64,000 nt of DNA from Pseudomonadota bacterium (GCA_023387735.1 JAEWHP010000006.1:115341-179340), one strand, 5' to 3'; positions 1-8,831 are shown, counted from the stretch's first letter. Notes: a model not told the origin generated them from the letters alone. A program made the numbers and translations.

Positions 1-1
1 T

Positions 2-148
2 ATCGCCGACTATCTCGGCCTGACGCTCGAGACGGTCTCGCGAGCGCTGTCGCAACTTCACGGCATGGGCATCCTCGGCTTCCTCGGTCAGACGCAGCGG
101 CAAATCGTGTTGTTGGACAGGGACCGGCTGGCGGCACTGGACCTGTAG
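2..148 (+). CDS. Crp/Fnr-family transcriptional regulator, C-terminal fragment
   Basis: Only the last 48 codons lie in the window; the gene begins upstream of base 1. The peptide carries the recognition helix of a Crp/Fnr winged helix-turn-helix (IADYLGLTLETVSRAL at the start of the fragment), followed by the short wing and a tail ending in DRLAALDL. The E-TVSR pattern is the usual DNA-contacting stretch of Fnr/FixK proteins. The sensory half is outside the window, so I cannot say whether it is an oxygen-sensing Fnr or a FixK-like protein. Confidence 0.85.
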   Translation: MADYLGLTLETVSRALSQLHGMGILGFLGQTQRQIVLLDRDRLAALDL

Positions 149-213
149 GACGAAGCCGGTTGCGCTTCACGATCGAGCGTCCAATGCACGCCACCGTGAT
201 TAGCAGAAAATAC

Positions 214-233
214 GTCATGGCTACTGCCATGAC
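214..233. repeat. Perfect 8-bp inverted repeat, 4-nt loop
   Basis: GTCATGGC, loop TACT, GCCATGAC. It sits in the 229-base gap between the Crp/Fnr tail and the 95-residue protein. No T run follows it, so it is not a standard terminator. It could be an operator or an mRNA hairpin. I see no gene in the rest of this gap. Confidence 0.5.
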
Positions 234-377
234 CGCGGAAGTGAATGACATACGACAGCGAACAATCGCACGTGATCGAATTTTCAGTCAGGCAACGTCG
301 CGCGTGCGTCGCCGGGCCAATCGCATTACACTACCAGCGGATGTGATGCTGGGTGGTACATCCATCGGAATCATCGG

Positions 378-665
378 ATGAAGCAGCATACTTGGTATGT
401 GACCTTCGAAATCCCCTGGAGAGGCACAGCTGTTCGGAGCCGGCGCTCTCGATCGACTCAAACATTCGAGAGCGAAGCGGAGGCCAAGAATCTCGCGCGC
501 GCCAAATTCGACGACGGCCTCGTCGTGACCGCAGGAACGATCGTTCCTCATCTGCCGAAACGCGCGATCCCGTCGGGAAGCATTCCGGCATGGCTTGAAG
601 AAGGACAAGAACAAGCCACCGCTGGCAATGCGGACAATCCTGGCGCAGTCAGGGAAGCGAAGTAG
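378..665 (+). CDS. Conserved hypothetical protein, 95 aa
   Basis: A small basic protein with no signal peptide or membrane segment. The segment from residue 5 (TWYVTFEIPWRGTAV) through a run of Arg/Ser to a middle part (SEAEAKNLARAKFDDGLVV) looks like a compact alpha/beta domain, and the C-terminal 20 residues look disordered. It resembles short hypothetical proteins that recur in Bradyrhizobium genomes; this rests on memory, not on a search. No function can be assigned. It stands alone between the Crp/Fnr tail and an outer-membrane protein gene. Confidence 0.6.
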   Translation: MKQHTWYVTFEIPWRGTAVRSRRSRSTQTFESEAEAKNLARAKFDDGLVVTAGTIVPHLPKRAIPSGSIPAWLEEGQEQATAGNADNPGAVREAK

Positions 666-891
666 CCGCCCACGGCTGCATATGCACGCTTGCGAACACA
701 ACAATCATAAAATCTGTCGAAGCCCGACGATCGCAAACGATCGCGCACCAATTGCGCTTGAGTGTTGCCATTTTGGCACGCGGATTTTTGCGTGAAGTAC
801 GTAGTTTTCCCGTTGCAAGTTGGAATCAGTGCAACGCCTTGTAACGCCGTTGGCGGGGACCGGTTCAGCCGACGGCAATGGAGAGATAACA

Positions 892-1656
892 ATGAAAAGC
901 TTTCTGCTGGCTTCCGTTGGAATAGTAGCATTGGTCGGCATGGCCGCCCCCGCATCGGCTGCGGATATGGCTGTCAAGGCACGGCCGCCGGCGCCGGTGA
1001 TAGCTCCGATCTATGACTGGACCGGCTTCTACATTGGCGCCAATGGCGGCTGGGGTCAGACCCGCAATTGCTGGGATTTCCTGGATGCGGGTGGCTTCGC
1101 CGTCGCCAGCGGCTGCCGCGATCGGTCCGGCGGACTGGCCGGCGGCCAGATCGGTTATCGCTGGCAAATGAGCCAGTGGGTGTTCGGCCTGGAAGCTCAG
1201 GGCGATTGGGCGGATCTCAGCAACACGCGCGTCAGCCTATTCGATCCGTTCTTCTCCACGCGCGTCCAGACCGACGGCATCGGTCTCTTCACCGGCCAGA
1301 TCGGCTACGCCTGGAACGCAGCGTTGTTCTACGTAAAGGGCGGTGCGGCGGTGACGAGCAACCGCTTCAGCATCCTGGAGACGTTCTCGGGCATTGAATT
1401 GGCTTCGGCGAGTTCGACCCGTTGGGGCGGCACCATCGGCGTTGGATTTGAATACGGCTTCGCACCGAACTGGTCGTTCGGCGTTGAATACAATCACCTG
1501 TTCATGGGTGATGCTAACAATTCGTTCTCGGGCCTGACTCCGGTTGCCGCCGCTTTCGTCAACAATCGGATCAGCCAGGACGTCGACATGGTCACCGTTC
1601 GCCTGAACTATCGCTTCGGCGGCTATGGCGTGCCGCCGGTAGCCGCTCGCTACTGA
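892..1656 (+). CDS. Outer-membrane beta-barrel protein (31-kDa-type porin-like)
   Basis: A 254-residue secreted protein. Residues 1-23 form a signal peptide ending ASA, followed by AADMAVKA and then YDWTGFYIGANGGWGQ, the entry strand typical of the small outer-membrane barrels abundant in Bradyrhizobium and Rhizobium. Alternating hydrophobic strands run to the C-terminus (VTVRLNYRFG, then a short tail). I start at 892 rather than at the in-frame start at 820 because a purine-rich GGAGAGATAAC precedes this ATG and the signal peptide begins here. The role is a surface structural protein or small-solute pore in the outer membrane. A strong terminator follows the gene, which suggests it is monocistronic. 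Confidence 0.85.
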   Translation: MKSFLLASVGIVALVGMAAPASAADMAVKARPPAPVIAPIYDWTGFYIGANGGWGQTRNCWDFLDAGGFAVASGCRDRSGGLAGGQIGYRWQMSQWVFGLEAQGDWADLSNTRVSLFDPFFSTRVQTDGIGLFTGQIGYAWNAALFYVKGGAAVTSNRFSILETFSGIELASASSTRWGGTIGVGFEYGFAPNWSFGVEYNHLFMGDANNSFSGLTPVAAAFVNNRISQDVDMVTVRLNYRFGGYGVPPVAARY

Positions 1657-1675
1657 TCTCTCTCCGGCGTACTGA

Positions 1676-1706
1676 AGCCCCGGCGTTAACATGCCGGGGC
1701 TTTTTT
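1676..1706 (+). terminator. Rho-independent terminator of the outer-membrane protein gene
   Basis: A perfect 9-bp stem (AGCCCCGGC / GCCGGGGCT) with an 8-nt loop, followed by a run of T. It begins 20 bases after the stop codon. Confidence 0.9.
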
Positions 1707-1736
1707 GCGCCTTGAATTTCGGAAGACGCGTGCGCC

Positions 1737-2015
1737 CTACCGCAGCCCCAGCAGCGAACGGCGATAGCCGTTGCTGCGGGCTTGCTCCCGGCAGACAAAA
1801 CTTCCGGTGAAGCCGCGGCCATAGCGTCGTTGCTGCTTCGCGTAATAGATCCCCTTGCCAAGATCCAGCCAGACGACGACATCGGTTGGGCAATGCCGCT
1901 GCGCCTGCGACTCATGACGGAACGTCGTCAGCGGATTCGCAGCAGCACCAGCGGCACCGAAGGCAATTAGCGAAGCTGTCATCAAGCTCGTGGCCCGGAG
2001 TCGGAAGCGTCGCAT
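1737..2015 (-). CDS. Small secreted hypothetical protein, 92 aa
   Basis: The first 26 residues look like a signal peptide: a basic start (MRRFRLRA), a hydrophobic core and AxA-type cleavage near AGAAAN. The mature part is about 65 residues and contains two Cys (in RHCPTD and SFVCRE) that could form a periplasmic disulphide. I recognise no domain. It lies 8 bases downstream of the 73-residue ORF read in the same direction, so the two probably form one transcript. The product is probably periplasmic and of unknown function. Confidence 0.65.
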   Translation of the reverse strand: MRRFRLRATSLMTASLIAFGAAGAAANPLTTFRHESQAQRHCPTDVVVWLDLGKGIYYAKQQRRYGRGFTGSFVCREQARSNGYRRSLLGLR

Positions 2016-2023
2016 CGCTTGCT

Positions 2024-2245
2024 TCAGACGACGTCCCGCGCCGCTCGAATGTCACGAAACAGGACGGCGCGTGGCAGGCGGCTGGCATCGACTTCTTCAG
2101 TACGACGGCGGCCAGTCCTTTTCGACAGGCGGGACCAGTTCTCCGCCTCGGCCATCCAGAGAACCCGGTTTTCCGGTTCACGCCCGGCGAGTTGCCTGCA
2201 CAGCATGGCGCGCAGGTTGAATTCCGACTGATCCGTCATTGGCAC
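2024..2245 (-). CDS. Small hypothetical protein, 73 aa
   Basis: A short soluble protein. Its N-terminal half (DQSEFNLRAMLCRQLAGRE, then a Trp-containing helix NRVLWMAEAENWSRL) reads as two amphipathic helices, and the tail is Arg-rich. A second ATG two codons in (at 2239) is an equally likely start. It is the first gene of a probable two-gene unit with the secreted protein just downstream. No known domain recognised; function unknown. Confidence 0.55.
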   Translation of the reverse strand: MPMTDQSEFNLRAMLCRQLAGREPENRVLWMAEAENWSRLSKRTGRRRTEEVDASRLPRAVLFRDIRAARDVV

Positions 2246-2440
2246 CCCCTGCCTGAGGGTTGATTGGGCTAGAACATTAACACCGGCGCGGGGGCGCGGA
2301 CTATTGCCCCAATGGCCAATGACCCGACGTGCGGCTTGAGGCGATTCCCGCCTTGACGGCCCGAAACAACTCCGAAAACCTGTCTCCTCGGGGGCTGATT
2401 TCAGTGATCCGCTTTTGGTGAGGCCTGCATCGACAGTCCA

Positions 2441-2454
2441 GTTCCAGAAGGAAC
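2441..2454. promoter_or_regulatory. Inverted repeat upstream of the TRAP operon (possible operator)
   Basis: GTTCC-AGAA-GGAAC, perfect 5-bp arms, 61 bases before dctQ. The 270-base gap (2246-2515) contains no gene that I can support. The position suits a regulator-binding site, but the regulator is not identifiable. Confidence 0.35.
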
Positions 2455-2515
2455 GGCTATTGAAAGTGGTATGTCAATTGCTTCCGGGCAATCGATGTGC
2501 GGGGGATGACAGCTA

Positions 2516-3061
2516 ATGTTGCGTGTGTTTCTGGATCGGCTCTACCTTCTCTCCGGCTATCTCGCCGGACTTTTCCTCATTGCGATTTTTGTGCTGATGC
2601 TGCTGCTGTCGGGCGGCCGGCCGCTCGGCCTCAACATTCCGGCGGGCGATGATTTCATCTCCTGGTGCATGGCGGCAACCGCCTTCCTCGGGCTCGCGCA
2701 TACATTCAGGCACGGCGAGATGATCCGCGTCGGCCTGCTGATCGACCGCCTCAGCGACAATGTCCGCCATTATGTCGAGATCGCATCGCTCCTGATCGGC
2801 GTCGGCTTCATCGGCTTCTTTGCGTGGCATGCCTCGATCATGACCTGGCAGTCGTGGAAATTTTCGGACATCTCGCAGGGCGTCATCGCGGTGCCACTGT
2901 GGATTCCGCAGCTCGGCTACAGCGGCGGCCTGGTGATTCTCTTCATCGCCTTCGTCGACGAGTTGGTCCATGTCCTGCGCGGCTTCGCGCCGCGCTACGA
3001 ATTGCCAAAGCCGCAAAGCGCCGAGGAAATCGTCGAGCGCGCCATGCAGAGCGGGGTCTGA
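2516..3061 (+). CDS. dctQ: TRAP transporter small permease (DctQ family)
   Basis: A 181-residue membrane protein of the size and pattern of DctQ. Four hydrophobic segments are visible at about residues 8-33, 46-64, 88-110 and 129-153. It forms the inner-membrane complex with DctM for sodium- or proton-driven uptake of an organic acid delivered by DctP. Its stop codon is one base from the dctM start, so the two are translated together. The substrate cannot be read from the sequence; the adjacent FAH-family enzyme hints at a keto- or sugar-acid. Confidence 0.92.
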   Translation: MLRVFLDRLYLLSGYLAGLFLIAIFVLMLLLSGGRPLGLNIPAGDDFISWCMAATAFLGLAHTFRHGEMIRVGLLIDRLSDNVRHYVEIASLLIGVGFIGFFAWHASIMTWQSWKFSDISQGVIAVPLWIPQLGYSGGLVILFIAFVDELVHVLRGFAPRYELPKPQSAEEIVERAMQSGV

Positions 3062-3062
3062 C

Positions 3063-4370
3063 ATGGAACTTCTCTCCATCGCAGCACTTCTGCTCGGCCT
3101 TCTTGCGCTGCTGCTCGGCGCGGGCGTCTGGATCGCCGTGGCCCTGATGGCGACGGGCTGGGCCGGCATGCAGTTCGCCGGCGGCGGCATTCCGGCGGGC
3201 AGCGTGCTGGCGACAACGGTGTGGGGCAACAGCGCCTCATGGTCGCTCGCGGCCCTGCCGCTCTTCATCTGGATGGGCGAGATTCTCTTTCGCACGCGGC
3301 TGTCGGAGGAAATGTTCCGCGGTTTTGCGCCGTGGCTGAACTGGCTGCCGGGCCGGCTGATGCACGTCAATGTGCTCGCCTGCGGCGTGTTCGGTTCGGT
3401 GTCGGGATCATCGGCTGCGACCTGCGCCACGGTGGCCAAGATCGCCCTGCCCGAATTGAAGAAGCGCGGCTATGACGAAAACCTGAGTCTCGGCTCGCTG
3501 GCCGGCGCCGGTACGCTCGGTATTCTGATTCCGCCGTCGATCACCATGGTGGTCTATGCCGTGCAGGCCAACGTCTCCATCATCCAGGTTTTTCTCGCCG
3601 GGTTTCTGCCGGGCATGTTGGTGATGGCGCTGTATTCCGGCTACATCGCGATCTGGTCGCTGGCCCATCCCAGCCGCACGCCGCCGGCCGAACCGTCGAT
3701 GAGCTTTCGCCAGCGTGTTTCAGAATCGCTCAATCTCATTCCCTGCCTGCTGCTGATCATCTTCGTCTTCCTGTCGTTGCTGATGGGCTGGGCGACGGCA
3801 ACGGAATGCGCCGCCTGGGGGGTGCTCGGATCGCTCGCGATCGCATGGTGGCAAGGCGCGCTGACGTGGGAGTCCTTCTGGGCCAGCGTGATGGGCGCAA
3901 CGCGTGTCAACTGCATGATCCTCTTGATCCTGGCAGGCGCGTCCTACATGGGCACGTCGATGGCCTACACCGGCATCCCGTTGGCGCTTGCGGGCTGGGT
4001 GAACGGCCTTGACCTCAGCCCCTATGCCCTGATCGCAGCACTCACCGTCATGTACATCGTGCTTGGCGCAGCGCTCGACGGCATTTCCATGATCGTGCTC
4101 ACCACGGCCATCGTGATTCCGATGGTGAAACAGGCCGGCTTCGACCTGATCTGGTTCGGCATCTTCCTGGTGCTGGTTGTGGAAATGGCGGAAGTCTCCC
4201 CGCCCGTCGGCTTCAATCTGTTCGTCCTGCAGACCATGAGCGGCAAGGACTCCAACACGGTCGCCAAGGCGGCCCTGCCGTTCTTCTTTTTGCTCGTTCT
4301 GGCGGTTGCCATCATCACGGTGTTTCCTGATATCGTGATGGTGCTGCCGCGGATGGCGTTTCCCGGCTAG
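3063..4370 (+). CDS. dctM: TRAP transporter large permease (DctM family)
   Basis: A 435-residue polytopic protein with about a dozen hydrophobic segments. The DctM signature region is plain: a small-residue stretch GSVSGSSAATCATVAKIALP, then LAGAGTLGILIPPSITMVVY. The start is set at the ATG one base after the dctQ stop; the longer in-frame extension back to 2970 lies inside dctQ and is rejected. DctM is the ion-coupled translocation subunit. dctP follows after 14 bases, so the operon order is Q-M-P. Confidence 0.94.
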   Translation: MELLSIAALLLGLLALLLGAGVWIAVALMATGWAGMQFAGGGIPAGSVLATTVWGNSASWSLAALPLFIWMGEILFRTRLSEEMFRGFAPWLNWLPGRLMHVNVLACGVFGSVSGSSAATCATVAKIALPELKKRGYDENLSLGSLAGAGTLGILIPPSITMVVYAVQANVSIIQVFLAGFLPGMLVMALYSGYIAIWSLAHPSRTPPAEPSMSFRQRVSESLNLIPCLLLIIFVFLSLLMGWATATECAAWGVLGSLAIAWWQGALTWESFWASVMGATRVNCMILLILAGASYMGTSMAYTGIPLALAGWVNGLDLSPYALIAALTVMYIVLGAALDGISMIVLTTAIVIPMVKQAGFDLIWFGIFLVLVVEMAEVSPPVGFNLFVLQTMSGKDSNTVAKAALPFFFLLVLAVAIITVFPDIVMVLPRMAFPG

Positions 4371-4384
4371 AGAAAGGTATTGTC

Positions 4385-5359
4385 ATGTTGAAGTTTGTTA
4401 AGATGAGCGCATTGGCCGCCTGCGTCGCGGCTCTCGCCGCGCCCGCTATGGCGCAGACGAAATGGAATCTTCCAGCGGCGTACCCTGCGGATAATCCGCA
4501 CTCGGTGAACCTGATCGCGTTTGCCAAGGACGTCACCGACGCCACCGGTGGCAAGCTGCAAATCACCGTGCATCCGGCGGCATCCCTGTTCAAGGCGCCG
4601 GAAATCAAGCGCGCGGTCGCGACCGGCCAGGCGCAGGCAGGCGAGGTCCTGATCTCGCTGCACGAGAACGAAGACCCGATGTTCGGCGTCGACGTCGTCC
4701 CGTTCCTGGCGACGAGCTATCCGGCGGCCAAGAAACTGTGGCTCGCGTCAAAACCCGCAATCGAAAAGAAGCTCGCATCGCAGGGCCTGATGCTGCTGTT
4801 CGCGGTGCCGTGGGGGCCGCAAGGCATTTACGCCAAGAAGGACCTCAACTCCCTCGATGACATGAAGGGCCTGAAGTGGCGCGCCTACAATGTCGGCACC
4901 TCGCGCATCGCCGAGCTTGTCGGCGCGCAGCCCGTCACCATCCAGGCGGCGGAACTGCCGCAGGCGCTGGCCACCGGCGTCGTCAACGCCTTCATGACCT
5001 CGGGCTCGACCGGCTATGACAGCAAGGCCTGGGAAAGCATGACGCACTTCTATGACACCCAGGCGTGGATTCCGAAGAACGTGACCTTCGTGAACAAGGC
5101 CGCCTTTGACGCGCTCGACAAGCCGACCCAGGAAGCGATCCTCAAGGCGTCGGCCGTCGCCGAGGAGCGCGGCTGGAAGCTCGCGGAAGAAAAGGCAAAG
5201 TGGTATCTCGAACAGCTCAAGGCCAACAAGATGCAGGTGCTGCCGCCGCCTGCCGCGCTGAAGACGGGGCTCGAGAAAGTCGGGGAGCAGTTGACGGCCG
5301 ATTGGCTCAAGAAGGCCGGCACGGACGGCGAAGCTGTCATCGCCGGCTACAAGAAGTAG
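4385..5359 (+). CDS. dctP: TRAP transporter periplasmic solute-binding protein (DctP family)
   Basis: 324 residues with a signal peptide (1-23, ending AMA) and a DctP fold. The family's central motif is present: KWRAYNVGTSR near residues 164-174, where the Arg (R166) normally salt-bridges the substrate carboxylate. It is followed by ELPQALATGVVNAFMTSG. The protein captures an organic acid in the periplasm and hands it to DctQM. It is the last gene of the operon. A 12-bp hairpin lies between it and the convergent FAH-family gene. Confidence 0.93.
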   Translation: MLKFVKMSALAACVAALAAPAMAQTKWNLPAAYPADNPHSVNLIAFAKDVTDATGGKLQITVHPAASLFKAPEIKRAVATGQAQAGEVLISLHENEDPMFGVDVVPFLATSYPAAKKLWLASKPAIEKKLASQGLMLLFAVPWGPQGIYAKKDLNSLDDMKGLKWRAYNVGTSRIAELVGAQPVTIQAAELPQALATGVVNAFMTSGSTGYDSKAWESMTHFYDTQAWIPKNVTFVNKAAFDALDKPTQEAILKASAVAEERGWKLAEEKAKWYLEQLKANKMQVLPPPAALKTGLEKVGEQLTADWLKKAGTDGEAVIAGYKK

Positions 5360-5373
5360 GACGATTATTTCTG

Positions 5374-5405
5374 GTAGCGTCCGGCGTTCGATTGCCGGAC
5401 GCTAC
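5374..5405. terminator. Perfect 12-bp hairpin between convergent genes (probable bidirectional terminator)
   Basis: GTAGCGTCCGGC, 8-nt loop, GCCGGACGCTAC, located between the ends of dctP and the FAH-family gene. Neither side has a proper U-tract, so it may terminate weakly or protect 3' ends. Confidence 0.5.
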
Positions 5406-5424
5406 TGGCTTGATGCGAGCTGTT

Positions 5425-6603
5425 TCACTTGCCTTTCTTGCGGCGCATCAGCGCGGCAAAGAGCGCCGTGATGCCGAACTCCCACCGCTCGCAGTCGCCG
5501 CTGTGGCGCATCCGGTTGGTCAGCCGGCCGAGCCTGGGCGTCGCGACCGTCACCAGGTCGCCCTCGACATGGGTGAACCCCTGCCCCTTGGCGGCACGAT
5601 CCTGGATCGGCGCGAACATCGTGCCGAGGAACAGCACAAAACCGTCAGGGTATTGATGGTTCTCGTTGATGGTTTGCCCGACGATGTCGGCCGGGTCCCG
5701 GCTGATCTGGGTCAGCGAGGATGCGCCGTGCAGCACGAAACCTTCCGGCCCCTTCACTTCCAGCGAGATATCCATCTTCCGCACGTCGTCGAGCGTGAAG
5801 CCTGCATCGAAGAAGCGCACGAAGGGTCCGATGGCGCAGGAGGCGTTGTTGTCCTTGGCCTTGGACAACAGCAGCGCCGAGCGGCCCTCGAAATCGCGCA
5901 GGTTGACGTCGTTGCCGAGGCTGGCGCCGACGATGCGGCCGTCGCCCGTCACCACGAGCACCACCTCCGGCTCCGGATTGTTCCAGGTCGACTTCGGGTG
6001 CAAGCCGGCATCGACGCAGGTGCCGACCGCTGACAGCACGGGCGCCTTGGTGAACACTTCGGCGTCCGGCCCGATGCCGACTTCGAGATACTGACTCCAG
6101 GCATTCTGCGCGACCAGTACTTCCTTGACATGCTGCGCCTCGGCCGAACCCGGTTTCAACCGCGAAAGATCGGTGCCGACGATCCGCGTCACCTCGGCGC
6201 GAATGGCCGCCGCCGAATCCGGATTGCCGCGCGCCCGCTCCTCGATCACCCGCTCGAGCATCGATATCGCAAACGTCACCCCGGCAGCCTTGATCACCTG
6301 CAGATCGATCGGGGCGAGCAGCCACGGCTTGGTTGGATCGCGATTGTCCGGCGGCGTGTTGTTCAACAGGTCCTGCAATGCGCCGATCCGCTCGCCGCGT
6401 GCGGCCCGCAGGGCGCCGGCAGGATCGGCCTCGGCAGCGAGCTGGCTGGCGGTCGGGAAATCATCTGATATGTCGAACACGCCGTCCTGGCGGATCGCCA
6501 CCACCGACGGGCTGGCGAGATCAGGACGCCAGACCCGCCCCATCAAGGCGGCAGCGGCGAAATCGTCAGGCAGAATGAAGGCGGCGTCTGTAGCGATCGG
6601 CAT
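5425..6603 (-). CDS. Fumarylacetoacetate hydrolase (FAH)-family protein
   Basis: A 392-residue cytosolic enzyme. Its C-terminal half is the FAH fold: an acidic metal-binding pair in PEPEVVLVV (E211, E213) and GNDVNLRDFEGR (D232), as in FAH-family hydrolases and sugar-acid dehydratases. The N-terminal 100 residues are the family's variable domain. Members cleave or dehydrate 2-keto or diketo acids with Mg2+. The long N-terminus and the neighbouring TRAP operon suggest a 2-keto-3-deoxy sugar acid dehydratase-like role, which is inference. It is transcribed convergently with the TRAP operon. Confidence 0.8.
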   Translation of the reverse strand: MPIATDAAFILPDDFAAAALMGRVWRPDLASPSVVAIRQDGVFDISDDFPTASQLAAEADPAGALRAARGERIGALQDLLNNTPPDNRDPTKPWLLAPIDLQVIKAAGVTFAISMLERVIEERARGNPDSAAAIRAEVTRIVGTDLSRLKPGSAEAQHVKEVLVAQNAWSQYLEVGIGPDAEVFTKAPVLSAVGTCVDAGLHPKSTWNNPEPEVVLVVTGDGRIVGASLGNDVNLRDFEGRSALLLSKAKDNNASCAIGPFVRFFDAGFTLDDVRKMDISLEVKGPEGFVLHGASSLTQISRDPADIVGQTINENHQYPDGFVLFLGTMFAPIQDRAAKGQGFTHVEGDLVTVATPRLGRLTNRMRHSGDCERWEFGITALFAALMRRKKGK

Positions 6604-6887
6604 GTGGTGGTCCTCACGGAGTAGCGGCGGCGTGGTCGTGCGGCATCAAAGCGGACCGTTCGATGGCCCGCAAGCCGCACGGTCTCATCTTCTCAATCTG
6701 CGTTGTCCAAGATGGACCGCCGCGAACTTCATCGCAACGCAGCATGCGGAACTGATCGAGCTCCCGACAGAGCAACTGACGCGGGTATTCACACCATAGT
6801 TACTCGATATTCTCTTCAGAGCGGCAAATCTCGCTTCTGCCAAGCATGGTCGCAAATTCGCTGAACGCGCCCGAGGGATTAAAGAGA

Positions 6888-7694
6888 ATGAAGGACAAGA
6901 AAGACATCGTGGAGAACTGGCTGCCGCGCTACACCGGCACGCCTCTCAACGAGTTCGGAGCATACGTTCTCCTGACCAACTTCGACAATTACGTCGAGTG
7001 GTTCGCGACGCAGCAGGGCGCCGTGATCAAGGGCATCGATCGACCGATGCCGAACGTGACCTCCGACGGCATCACCCTGATCAATTTCGGCATGGGAAGC
7101 CCGAACGCCGCGACCGTGATGGACCTGTTGAGTGCCATTGCGCCCAGGGCCGTGTTGTTTCTCGGCAAATGCGGCGGCCTGAAACGCAAGAACCAGATCG
7201 GCGATCTGATCCTGCCGATTGCCGCCATTCGGGGCGAAGGCACCTCGAACGATTACCTGCCGCCGGAAGTGCCGGCGCTGCCTGCGTTCGAGCTGCAACG
7301 CGCGGTATCGACCATGATCCGCGATCTCGGCTACGACTACTGGACGGGCACCGTCTACACCACCAACCGACGGGTCTGGGAACACGACGATCGCTTCAGG
7401 GAGTTGCTGCGTCGTACGCGAAGCATGGGGATCGACATGGAGACTGCGACGATCTTTGCTGCTGGATTTGCCAACCACATTCCGACCGGCGCGCTGCTGC
7501 TTGTCTCCGATCAGCCGATGATTCCCGAGGGCGTGAAGACCGAAGCGTCGGATCGAGCCGTGACCGCCAGCTACATGGAGCGGCACATCGAGATCGGGAT
7601 TGAGGCCTTGAAGCTGGTGCGGCGCCGGGGCCGCAGCGTCAAGCATCTGCGTTTCGAAGACGATTTCGAAGCCGGGCAGAACGAGCCGCAATGA
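6888..7694 (+). CDS. AMP nucleosidase (short, PNP-fold form)
   Basis: Reads as a 268-residue enzyme of the nucleoside phosphorylase/AMP nucleosidase superfamily. Visible landmarks are the phosphate-site region NFGMGSPNA (67-75), FLGKCGGL (91-98), the ribose-binding GIDMETATIF (181-190) and an Asp near residue 208 in SDQP. The reaction is AMP + H2O to adenine + ribose 5-phosphate. I start at 6888 because family members begin with KDKKDIVENWLPRYTGTP; an in-frame ATG at 6846 would add 14 residues. The 284 bases upstream (6604-6887) hold no other gene that I can support. Confidence 0.82.
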   Translation: MKDKKDIVENWLPRYTGTPLNEFGAYVLLTNFDNYVEWFATQQGAVIKGIDRPMPNVTSDGITLINFGMGSPNAATVMDLLSAIAPRAVLFLGKCGGLKRKNQIGDLILPIAAIRGEGTSNDYLPPEVPALPAFELQRAVSTMIRDLGYDYWTGTVYTTNRRVWEHDDRFRELLRRTRSMGIDMETATIFAAGFANHIPTGALLLVSDQPMIPEGVKTEASDRAVTASYMERHIEIGIEALKLVRRRGRSVKHLRFEDDFEAGQNEPQ

Positions 7695-7695
7695 G

Positions 7696-8670
7696 CTACT
7701 CGCCCTTCAGGCCTGCGGCGCGGATCACCTCGCCCCATTTGCGCGTCTCGTCGTCGATGAACCTGGAGAATTCGGCGGCCGTGCCGCCGTTCGCCTCCAG
7801 CCCCTGCGCCGCCAGCTTTTGCTTCACCTCGGGATCGGCCAGCGCGCGAATGACTTCCGCCTGCAGCTTCTCGACGATCGGTTGCGGCGTGGCGACAGGC
7901 GCCATGAAACCGTACCAGCCGGACGCCACCACGTTGGCGAGCCCCTGCTCGCGCAGCGTAGGCGCCTCCGGATAGATCGGGCTGCGCACAGCCGACGCCA
8001 CGCCCAGCACGCGCAACTTGCCGCTCTGGATGTGCGGCAGGGCGGTGCTGATCGCGGTCAGCGTGGCATCGAGGCGACCCGCCAGCAGTTCGGTGTAGGC
8101 CATGTTGTCGCCGCGGAACGGAACGATCAGGCCCTTGACGCCAGCGTCGCGAAACAGCAACTCCGCTGCCAGATGCGGCTGCGAGCCTGCGCCCGGAGAA
8201 CCGAAGGTCATGCCTTCGGGCTTCGACTTGCCGTAGGCGATCATTTCCTGAACGGTCTTGAACGGCGCCTGCGCATTGACCACCAGGAACAACGGCGCCA
8301 TCACAGCCATCGCGACCGGCTGCAAATCCTTGCGGTTGTAGTTCAGCTTCTCGAACAGCGCTTCGGCGGTCGCAAACGGCGCTGCGGCATAGAGCACCGT
8401 GTATCCGTCCGGCGTTGCGCGGGCGACCAGTTCATTGGCGACGCGGGTGCCCGCGCCCGGCTTGTTCTCGACGATGAACTGCTGGTTCAGTCGGAGCCCG
8501 AGTTGTTCGGCGAGAATTCGCAACGAGATGTCGCTGGCGCCGCCGGCCCCATATGGCGAAACCAGCCGCACGATCCGCGACGGCCAGTCGCCCTCGGCGC
8601 GCGCCTGAAAGACGGAGCCTGCAGCCAGACAGGCGACGGTCCCCAACAAGATTCGGCGTGTGATGGTCAT
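7696..8670 (-). CDS. Tripartite tricarboxylate transporter (Bug/TctC-family) substrate-binding protein
   Basis: 324 residues with a signal peptide (1-25) and a Bug-family fold. Diagnostic segments are WPSRIVRLVSPYGAGGASD near the mature N-terminus, the FIVENKPGAGTRVANELVA strand-loop, and FGSPGAGSQPHLAAELL in the middle. Such proteins bind carboxylates such as citrate or aromatic acids in the periplasm. No tctA/tctB membrane genes are adjacent, which is common for the many orphan Bug proteins of Bradyrhizobium and Burkholderiales. It is divergent from a LysR regulator, its likely controller. Confidence 0.9.
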   Translation of the reverse strand: MTITRRILLGTVACLAAGSVFQARAEGDWPSRIVRLVSPYGAGGASDISLRILAEQLGLRLNQQFIVENKPGAGTRVANELVARATPDGYTVLYAAAPFATAEALFEKLNYNRKDLQPVAMAVMAPLFLVVNAQAPFKTVQEMIAYGKSKPEGMTFGSPGAGSQPHLAAELLFRDAGVKGLIVPFRGDNMAYTELLAGRLDATLTAISTALPHIQSGKLRVLGVASAVRSPIYPEAPTLREQGLANVVASGWYGFMAPVATPQPIVEKLQAEVIRALADPEVKQKLAAQGLEANGGTAAEFSRFIDDETRKWGEVIRAAGLKGE

Positions 8671-8831
8671 CAGTGCCTCCGCAAATCAGGGGCCGCCGAA
8701 GTCAGAAGCAGCCTGGACATCGGTCCCGTTTCTTCCCACCCGTGAGCTCGAGCGTTGGAATCGCCGGGCTTCTCATTGCGGCAACGATAGATTTGCGCCG
8801 TCTATCGGACAATGTGTATTTTTTGACCTAT

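Noticed and set aside
160..381. 73-residue frame between the Crp/Fnr tail and the 95-residue protein
   Set aside because: No ribosome-binding site, Arg-rich random-looking content and overlap with the next start.
534..547. Perfect palindrome GGAACGATCGTTCC
   Set aside because: Lies inside the coding sequence of the 95-residue protein; no reason to call it an operator.
774..791. TGGCACG...TTGC sequence before the outer-membrane protein gene, as a sigma-54 promoter
   Set aside because: GG and GC are 13 bases apart instead of 10, so the spacing does not fit.
2513..3439. 308-residue frame antisense to dctQ/dctM
   Set aside because: The sense strand is a clear TRAP operon.
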